DNA of 28,147 nucleotides. Origin: DATCMU01 sp036563245 (lineage in GTDB: Bacteria; Pseudomonadota; Alphaproteobacteria; Rhizobiales; Devosiaceae). Below the pieces are notes generated by a model. It was not told the DNA's origin. It saw only the letters and a program-made list of their open reading frames with translations, and made no database searches. The stretch spans positions 1 to 28,147 of the forward strand of contig DATCMU010000027.1 of assembly GCA_036563245.1 (NCBI GenBank), given 5' to 3'. Within the stretch, counting starts at the first letter, position 1. Each line of letters begins with the position of its first letter. Positions 22,904 through 28,147 of this stretch are shown piece after piece. Made by a program: the position numbers and the translations under genes.

Positions 22904-23742
22904 CAGAAAGTCTCCCGCAGGAAAGTCAGCGTCCGGCGCGCCGCCTCGGTGGGGTCTTGCTCAATCGGTCGCCAGATTGCCAGATCGGAACTGACGTCGA
23001 CCCCGGCCGCAATGAACATTTCGGCGGTTACCCAGCCCGTGTAGCCAATCTCGTCGAGCATCCGGGCCTCGGCGGTGAAATCGATCGGCCCGCCGCCGGG
23101 CACGCCGCGATCATTGTCCGAAACGTGAAAATGCAGCAATTTCGGCCCCGCAAGACGAATGGCGTCCGGCGCATCCTCTTCTTCGATATTCATGTGGAAG
23201 CTGTCGAGCAGCACGCCCAGCGCGGGCGATCCCACCGCCGACACCATCTTGAGCGCCTGTTGCGCGGTATTGACCAGATCGGTCTCGAAGCGATTGATGG
23301 CCTCGACCCCAAGGCTCACGCCGCGTTCCTCGGCAAGACGGGATGCCTCTGCCAGCCCCTCCACCGCGCGCTCGAAACGCTCGGCGCGATGCGGACCATC
23401 GGTCACGCCCCAGGCGCCGTAGACCACGCCGCACAACCTGTCGGCCCCCAGACGGTGGGTCGCCTCGATGGCTTGCCTGAGTTCGTGCAGCCCCGCGGCC
23501 CGCGTGTCGGGATCAGGCGACGCCAGATCGGTGGCGCGCGACAGCCCGGTCGTCGCGGTCACCCCAAGCCCGAGATCGGCGATGGCCTTCCCGGTTTCCT
23601 CGGGCGCGTGCCGCGCACGCCCCAGAAGCGACAGTTCGACACCGTCATAGCCGAGTTCGGCGGCGATGCGGGCATAGGGGACCACATCGTCGGCCCAGTT
23701 GCGGGTCCACAGCGCGAGGTGGACGCCCAGTTTCCGCTTCAT
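22903..23742 (-). CDS. Ketose 3-epimerase-like sugar isomerase (TIM barrel)
   Basis: A 279-residue AP-endonuclease-2-type TIM barrel close to D-tagatose/D-psicose 3-epimerases. The metal tetrad can be laid out: Glu147 in LGVEAINRFET, Asp180 in LLDSFHMNIEEED, a His of LLHFHVSDNDRG (204 or 206), and Glu241 in VTAEMF; the SFHMNIEE and NRFE blocks are hallmarks of that epimerase group. GVPGGGPIDF and DLAIWRPI fit the same group. It likely interconverts free ketoses at C3 (or isomerises a related sugar) before phosphorylation. The start at 23742 overlaps the permease stop as ATGA; longer in-frame reading upstream runs through the permease gene in the wrong frame. Erythrulose-phosphate isomerases belong to the same superfamily, so the exact reaction is open. 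Confidence 0.88.
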   Translation of the reverse strand: MKRKLGVHLALWTRNWADDVVPYARIAAELGYDGVELSLLGRARHAPEETGKAIADLGLGVTATTGLSRATDLASPDPDTRAAGLHELRQAIEATHRLGADRLCGVVYGAWGVTDGPHRAERFERAVEGLAEASRLAEERGVSLGVEAINRFETDLVNTAQQALKMVSAVGSPALGVLLDSFHMNIEEEDAPDAIRLAGPKLLHFHVSDNDRGVPGGGPIDFTAEARMLDEIGYTGWVTAEMFIAAGVDVSSDLAIWRPIEQDPTEAARRTLTFLRETF

Positions 23743-24596
23743 GCGCCGAACCCCTTGCCGAATGCCTCTTCCTTGATGAAGCGCTCCGAGATGACCAGCA
23801 GCACGATCCCCGGCACCGAGACCAGCAGCGTCAGCCCGGCGGCCGAAGCGTCGAGCGTGCCGCCCGATATCTTGGAGAAAAGCAGGGTCGGCAGGGTAAT
23901 GATCCGGCCCTGGCCAAGAAAGAAGGTGAGCAGGAAGATGTTGGTGGAGACAAGGAAGGTGAACAGAGAACCGGCCACCACACCCGGCATCAGCATGGGA
24001 AGGGTCACCATGCGAAGGATCTGCCAGCGGCTGGCGCCGAGCACCGCCGCCTGCTCCTCGAACTCGCGCCCCAGCCCCTGATAGACCGCGGTCAGCATCC
24101 GGATCATGTAGGGGATGGTCGGGATGAGATGGGCGATGATGATGCCCACATAGCTCCCCGCCAGCCCAAGCCGGATGAAGATCATCAACAACGCAATGCC
24201 GATGGCGGATTCCGGCACGATCAGCGGCAGCGACAGGAAGAATTCGAAACCGTTCTTGCCGCGAAAATTCTCCCGCGCCAGCACCCGCGCCGCCGGCAGG
24301 CAGATGGCAAGGCACAACACCATGACCGAAAGCCCGATGAAGACGGTGTTCACCGTGGCTTCCCACAGCCGGCTGTAGGGGGAAAGGACATAGTCCCAGG
24401 CCTGGGGCAGGAAGGATGTCTCGCGCGCCGTCCACCACCACTTTGTCGGTAACAGGTGCGGCCAGTCCCACTGGAAGGCGAACGACTGGATCAGGAGCGG
24501 CAGGAAGGGTCCCACGATGACTGTCGCGACGGCCAGCAGGTAGAAGCGCTGGAACGGCGACAGCGCGGCCCTTGAGGCATTGCGGCGTCCGGCCAT
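23739..24596 (-). CDS. ABC transporter permease, second subunit (YnjC/PotC-like)
   Basis: A 285-residue inner-membrane permease with six predicted TM segments, from LLAVATVIVGPFLPLLIQ near the N-terminus to LTLLVSVPGIVLLVI near the C-terminus. The EAA coupling loop is EEQAAVLGASRWQILRMVTLP (about residues 189-209 as a region). It belongs to the spermidine/putrescine-iron group of BPD permeases rather than to the CUT1 sugar permeases. In E. coli the YnjC permease is one long polypeptide with two such halves; here the halves are separate genes. It starts two bases after the stop of the other permease and ends in an ATGA overlap with the epimerase gene. Confidence 0.9.
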   Translation of the reverse strand: MAGRRNASRAALSPFQRFYLLAVATVIVGPFLPLLIQSFAFQWDWPHLLPTKWWWTARETSFLPQAWDYVLSPYSRLWEATVNTVFIGLSVMVLCLAICLPAARVLARENFRGKNGFEFFLSLPLIVPESAIGIALLMIFIRLGLAGSYVGIIIAHLIPTIPYMIRMLTAVYQGLGREFEEQAAVLGASRWQILRMVTLPMLMPGVVAGSLFTFLVSTNIFLLTFFLGQGRIITLPTLLFSKISGGTLDASAAGLTLLVSVPGIVLLVISERFIKEEAFGKGFGA

Positions 24597-24598
24597 CG

Positions 24599-25516
24599 TC
24601 AGACCCTCCCCCGCTGGCGTTCATACCGGCGATAGGCGGCGAGATAGGCGAAAAGGATCACGCCGGAAACGATGCCGATGGACACCACGGTCGCCATGCC
24701 CTGCAATTGCAGGGTGTAGTCCGCATCGTTGAAATAGCGCCACGCGACAACCGGCAGCGTGTCCGGGAACCCTCCGCCAAGAATATAGGGCGCCTCGAAT
24801 GCGCCAAGGTTGAACGAGAAGCAGATCAGCGTGGACGAGACAATGCCCGGCAGTACCTGCGGCAATGTCACCTGGAAAAAGATCTGCCACTTGTTCGCGC
24901 CCAGGATCGCCGCCGCCTCCTCCGTCTCGCGCCCCACCCCGAGCAGCACGGCATAGACCGCAAGGGTTATGAACGGGGTCTGCTTCCAGACATAGACGGC
25001 AATGATCCCCCAGCCCGCGTGGGTATTCAGGATCTGCGGAAACTGCGCGGGATCGGAGATCAGGCCCAGCGTGGCGGCGAGGCGTGACAGGATGCCCCCA
25101 TTGCCGAGCATGATCACCGCCAGCGCGATGCCCACCATGTAGGGGATCATCAGCGGCAGCTTGTAGACATACTTGTAAAGCGCCTTGCCGGGGAACGTCT
25201 TGATCAGCGCCAGGGCCAGCAGCAAGGCAAGCACCAGCGCCAGGACGGTGGACACCAGCGCGTAATAGAGCGTGTAGCCAAGCGACACCCAGAAGGTGGA
25301 ACTGCCCCAAAGCGCCGCGAAATACTTCAGGTCGGGAAAGGTGTTGACGCCATACCAGGGCGCGAACCCAAGGCTTTGCGCCAGGGCGAGCACCGTCGCG
25401 GCACCGAACAGCACGCCGAGCACGAGCGTGATCGGCGCGAGTTCGAGAAGCGTGCGCAAGCCCAGTCGCTGCGGACCTTGCTTCTGGACGTCGGCACTGA
25501 TGGTCTGTTCAATCAC
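24599..25516 (-). CDS. ABC transporter permease, first subunit (YnjC/PotB-like)
   Basis: A 305-residue permease with a cytoplasmic N-terminus (about 1-27), TM1 at about 28-50 (ITLVLGVLFGAATVLALAQ), a large periplasmic loop, and five more TM segments. The EAA loop is EEAAAILGANKWQIFFQVTLP in the region around residues 198-218. The start codon is GTG at 25516, with GGTGGGGAT upstream; no other start fits. It forms the channel with the next permease. A perfect stem-loop lies just upstream, between it and the binding-protein gene. Confidence 0.9.
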   Translation of the reverse strand: MIEQTISADVQKQGPQRLGLRTLLELAPITLVLGVLFGAATVLALAQSLGFAPWYGVNTFPDLKYFAALWGSSTFWVSLGYTLYYALVSTVLALVLALLLALALIKTFPGKALYKYVYKLPLMIPYMVGIALAVIMLGNGGILSRLAATLGLISDPAQFPQILNTHAGWGIIAVYVWKQTPFITLAVYAVLLGVGRETEEAAAILGANKWQIFFQVTLPQVLPGIVSSTLICFSFNLGAFEAPYILGGGFPDTLPVVAWRYFNDADYTLQLQGMATVVSIGIVSGVILFAYLAAYRRYERQRGRV

Positions 25517-25540
25517 CGCTTGATCCCCACCCGCTTGTCC

Positions 25541-25566
25541 GGGAAGCCGGATCGCTCCGGCTTCCC
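25541..25566 (-). terminator. Perfect 10-bp stem-loop between binding-protein and permease genes
   Basis: GGGAAGCCGG (25541-25550), ATCGCT loop, CCGGCTTCCC (25557-25566). It starts 12 bases after the binding-protein stop codon in the direction of transcription and has no T-run after it. It is probably a 3'-stabilising or attenuating hairpin that raises binding-protein output over the permeases. Confidence 0.6.
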
Positions 25567-25577
25567 GTGCTCATGGC

Positions 25578-26933
25578 CTATTTCGTGAGGTTGTCGTAGG
25601 CCGTCTTGACGATGGCCTCGATCGGTTCGGTCGAGCCGCGCTCGATATATTCGAGCCAGGTCGCCTCGATGATATCGACCAGGGAGGCGTTGGTGTCCGG
25701 CGCGATATTGGCGTCCAGATCGGCCTGGGTCACCCCGAAGTGCTGGGGAGCGGCTTCTTCGAGCGCCTTTGCGTCCGCATCCGAAAGCTTCCAGCTGTCG
25801 ATACCGGCGGGATAGCCGATATTCTTGAGCTTGGAGACCTGCGAATCCACCGACGCCATGTAGTTGGCGAAGACCAGCGCGGCGGCGGGGTTCGGTGCGT
25901 TGGCCGGAATGGCCAGGTAGTTCTTGTTCTTGATCATCGTCTTTTCAGGGAAAATGATCTCTTCGGCCGCCTGCGGATAAGAACCGTCCGCCCGGCTTGT
26001 CGCCACCGCATACAATCCGAACTGGCAATTGATGGTGATCTCGCCATTGCGGAACATGGCCTTGGTGGCGTCCGGCGTCTCCGGATGACGGGCCTTGCCG
26101 TCCTGACCGCCGGCCAGGAGCGGCTCGAGCCCCTTGAGGTATTCCATGCCCGGCTTGATCAGCCGCGCGATCTCGTCAGGGCCCAGTTCCTGGGCCGATT
26201 TCTGGAAGGGCACCGCCCCGTTGCCATCCGGGTTGAAGGCGTACATCGCCTCCTGCACGAAGGTGTTGCCGATATAGTGCGGCGGCTTCACATAGGTGAA
26301 CTTGCCTGGATTGGCTTCAAGATAGGTCTTGAGTTCGGCAAAGGTGTGCGGGGTCTTGTCCGCCGGCAGCAGGTCGCGGTTGGCGGCGCACACATACTGT
26401 TCGCCGGACCACGGAACTTCCTTGGAGCCGGTCTCCACGCCGAAATCGCGCAGGTTGAGCAGCGACCGCGGATCGCTCGCATCCCACTCGAAGTTCTTGG
26501 CGTTGGGGATGGTCTGCGCGAAAGCGCCAAACATGAGATTTTGCCGGTTGAGGGTGTAGAAATTCTCGCCATTGAGCCAGATGGCGTCGACACTGCCGTC
26601 CCCGATCCCGCGGCCGGCATTGGCTTCGGCGATCACCAGATCGACGGCGTCCTTGGTGCCGGTGATCCGGTTCGCAACCACTTGGACGCCATCCTTGGCA
26701 AGCGCTGGCGTCACGACCCGATCGATCCAGACATTGAGCTTGTCGTCGCCACCCCAGTAATAGAACTGGATCTTGCCCTCGGCCTTGGCCGCGGCCAGCA
26801 CCTGGTCCCAGCTCAGCTTGCCGGCCAGATAGTCCGCCTGGAATTTCTGGGCGGCATCGGAGGCGAGTGCAGCCCCCGTCCCCAGTGCAACGAGCGCCAC
26901 CGCGGTCGTTGCCAACTGCTTCCACTTACGCAT
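25578..26933 (-). CDS. YnjB-like ABC transporter solute-binding protein
   Basis: A 451-residue periplasmic binding protein. The N-terminus is a signal peptide (MRKWKQ positively charged, hydrophobic core TTAVALVALGTGAALA, cleavage after ALA near residue 24). The mature protein resembles E. coli YnjB: FYYWGGDDKLNVWID, DAVDLVIAEANAGRGIGDGS, VDAIWLNGENFYTL, and GKFTYVKPPHYIGNTFVQEA all match that family's layout. YnjB has no firmly assigned ligand that I know of. The operon, with epimerase, kinase and aldolase genes, suggests a carbohydrate or polyol-like ligand. The start has a strong AAAAGGGAGGAG ribosome site, which suits high expression. It is preceded by the ATPase gene with a 59-base gap. 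Confidence 0.88.
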   Translation of the reverse strand: MRKWKQLATTAVALVALGTGAALASDAAQKFQADYLAGKLSWDQVLAAAKAEGKIQFYYWGGDDKLNVWIDRVVTPALAKDGVQVVANRITGTKDAVDLVIAEANAGRGIGDGSVDAIWLNGENFYTLNRQNLMFGAFAQTIPNAKNFEWDASDPRSLLNLRDFGVETGSKEVPWSGEQYVCAANRDLLPADKTPHTFAELKTYLEANPGKFTYVKPPHYIGNTFVQEAMYAFNPDGNGAVPFQKSAQELGPDEIARLIKPGMEYLKGLEPLLAGGQDGKARHPETPDATKAMFRNGEITINCQFGLYAVATSRADGSYPQAAEEIIFPEKTMIKNKNYLAIPANAPNPAAALVFANYMASVDSQVSKLKNIGYPAGIDSWKLSDADAKALEEAAPQHFGVTQADLDANIAPDTNASLVDIIEATWLEYIERGSTEPIEAIVKTAYDNLTK

Positions 26934-26992
26934 TTTGCTCCTCCCTTTTCGACTAGAGCATCTTGACCATGCAACCTGCTTCTGTGTGGCTT

Positions 26993-28075
26993 TCAGGCTT
27001 GCATTCCGTGGTGCCCGCCGCCGGGAAATACCCAGATGCGCTCGCGTTCGAGGCGAACCTGCACCGGGTCATCGACCTTGAGCTGGCGATTGGACATTTC
27101 GTCGGCGCGCAGGATCGCGCCGTCGATTTCGATCTCGTAGGTGATCGCCTGACCGAAGAAATCGACCTTGGCGATCCGGCCGCGACGAACGTTTGCCGCC
27201 TCTGCGCCCTCGTCGGGCCCAACAATCACCGCCTCCGGGCGGATCATGGCCGTAACCGAAGCGCCATCGGCATGGTCATGGACATCGCCGACCTCGAGCG
27301 TTCCGAACCCGGTCGAGATCGCCGTTGCCCCGCCATTGCGGACCACCTTGGCCTCCATCAGGTTCGGCGCGCCGATGAACCGGGCAACCTCCACCGAGGC
27401 GGGGCGGTGATAGATGGTCTGCGGGGCAGCGTACTGGGCAATCCGGCCCGAGAACATCACCGCCACCCGATCGGCCAGTTCCATGGCTTCGACCTGGTCG
27501 TGGGTCACGAACACGGTGGTGATCTTCAACCGGCGTTGCAGCGAGCGGATGAAAGTGCGCATTTCGCCGCGCAACTTGGTATCGAGATTGGCCAGCGGCT
27601 CATCCATCATCAGTACGGACGGATTGGTGATGAGCGTGCGCGCGATCGCCACGCGCTGCATTTGCCCGCCCGAAAGCTGCGAGGGAAACCGAAAGCGGAA
27701 TTCCTCAAGCTGAACGACCTTCAGGATTTCCGAAACCCGCTGTTCGATCTCGTCCCTGGGCGTGCCGCGCACCCGAAGGCCGAACGAGACATTGCGCTCC
27801 ACGCTCATGTGCGGAAACAACACATAGCGCTGGAAAACCATGCCCACGTTGCGCTGCTGCACCTCGACGCCCGACATGTCCCGGGAGTCAAAGAGGACCT
27901 GGCCTTCGGTCGGCATTTCCAGGCCGGAGATCAGACGCAAGGTCGTGGTCTTGCCGCAACCGGAGGGACCGAGCAGCGCAACGAGTTCACCCGAGACAAC
28001 CTCGAGATCGAGCCCCTTGAGGGCCTCGAACGCCCCGAAGGATTTCCCCACCTTCCTCAGAAGCAAGTTGGTCAC
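26993..28075 (-). CDS. ABC transporter ATPase with TOBE domain (PotA/UgpC type)
   Basis: A 360-residue import ATPase. Walker A is GPSGCGKTT (about 36-44), Q-loop VFQRYVLFPHMSV (usual form FQNYALFPH, so Arg and Val here are small departures), signature LSGGQMQRVAIARTL, Walker B VLMMDEPLANLD and H-loop VTHDQVEAME. A C-terminal TOBE/OB region (about 240-350) carries IRPEAV and ends in RIWVFPGGGHHGMQA. The start codon is GTG at 28075 with AGAGG upstream. It is the first gene of the operon seen in the window; more genes or the promoter may lie beyond base 28147. It should drive the two permeases encoded downstream. Confidence 0.93.
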   Translation of the reverse strand: MTNLLLRKVGKSFGAFEALKGLDLEVVSGELVALLGPSGCGKTTTLRLISGLEMPTEGQVLFDSRDMSGVEVQQRNVGMVFQRYVLFPHMSVERNVSFGLRVRGTPRDEIEQRVSEILKVVQLEEFRFRFPSQLSGGQMQRVAIARTLITNPSVLMMDEPLANLDTKLRGEMRTFIRSLQRRLKITTVFVTHDQVEAMELADRVAVMFSGRIAQYAAPQTIYHRPASVEVARFIGAPNLMEAKVVRNGGATAISTGFGTLEVGDVHDHADGASVTAMIRPEAVIVGPDEGAEAANVRRGRIAKVDFFGQAITYEIEIDGAILRADEMSNRQLKVDDPVQVRLERERIWVFPGGGHHGMQA

Positions 28076-28116
28076 GTCCTACCTCTTCAATGGTTCGGCG
28101 GGAGAAAGAAAGGGTT

Positions 28117-28131
28117 GCGCCCGCAAGGCGC
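28117..28131 (-). terminator. Weak hairpin ahead of the importer operon
   Basis: GCGCC (28117-28121), CGCAA loop, GGCGC (28127-28131). On the minus strand it is followed by AACCCTTTCTTTC, a pyrimidine-rich stretch with short T-runs. It may be the terminator of a gene beyond the window edge, or part of the leader of this operon. The last 72 bases hold no coding sequence that I can support. Confidence 0.3.
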
Positions 28132-28147
28132 CCTGCAGCTTCGCCCC

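Noticed and set aside
20255..23742. Sulfoquinovose (Yih-type) pathway, since YihT belongs to the LacD family
   Set aside because: No PfkB-type YihV kinase, YihS isomerase or sulfonate reductase gene is seen; a DhaK/DhaL kinase and ketose epimerase are present instead.
23743..24624. Upstream in-frame extension of the epimerase gene to a 573-codon frame
   Set aside because: The added part is the permease gene read in another frame. The ATG at 23742 matches the epimerase N-terminus and overlaps the permease stop as ATGA.
1..28147. Searches by eye for tRNA genes, CRISPR-like spaced repeats, IS ends and attachment sites
   Set aside because: Nothing convincing was found; gaps between genes are short and explained by hairpins, operators and small repeats.

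Overview
The window looks like chromosomal DNA of a high-GC alphaproteobacterium, most likely of the Hyphomicrobiales (Rhizobiales); a Devosia-like genus would fit, but that is a guess. The reasons are the strong GC bias at third codon positions, rhizobial-style catabolic operons and ABC importers, an MCP with a HAMP region and linker of rhizobial type, and short intergenic repeats built around GGAAAAGT and TTCCGGTTCGAA, a pattern I associate with that order. Nearly all of the window is coding. I see no phage, IS, CRISPR array, rRNA or tRNA.

Layout. (1) 1-1047 (-): 5' part of a chemotaxis transducer gene cut by the window edge. (2) 1212-8235 (-): a leucine/isovalerate degradation operon in the order isovaleryl-CoA dehydrogenase, MCC carboxyltransferase subunit, a small ASCH-domain protein, MCC biotin carboxylase subunit, HMG-CoA lyase, methylglutaconyl-CoA hydratase. 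Most junctions are 4-8 bp overlaps. Together these enzymes take isovaleryl-CoA to acetyl-CoA and acetoacetate. (3) 8595-11037 (-): xylose isomerase preceded by a LacI-family regulator, with matching palindromic operators in front of both genes. (4) 11293-18971: a split peptide-type (Dpp/Opp) importer locus. A cupin-XRE regulator, the solute-binding protein and an M24 aminopeptidase/prolidase run on the minus strand. Two permeases, two ATPases and a GAF protein run divergently on the plus strand from a compact shared promoter region. (5) 19127-20236 (+): a nucleoside hydrolase family protein behind a striking AT-rich palindromic control region. (6) 20255-28075 (-): a seven-gene operon with a YnjBCD-type ABC importer (ATPase, binding protein, two permeases), a ketose 3-epimerase-like TIM barrel, DhaL, and a fusion of DhaK to a LacD-type class I aldolase.

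The last operon is the most interesting part. It holds an importer, an epimerase, a DhaK/DhaL kinase pair and an aldolase, which is a complete logical route: take up, epimerise, phosphorylate, cleave. Kinase and aldolase are joined in one 669-residue polypeptide that keeps the catalytic residues of both parents. There is no PTS component (DhaM) and no glycerol dehydrogenase, so ordinary glycerol/dihydroxyacetone use is not the obvious role. I do not recognise this as a described pathway. The substrate is unknown; a ketopentose, ketohexose or related polyol-derived ketose is inferred from the enzyme families only.
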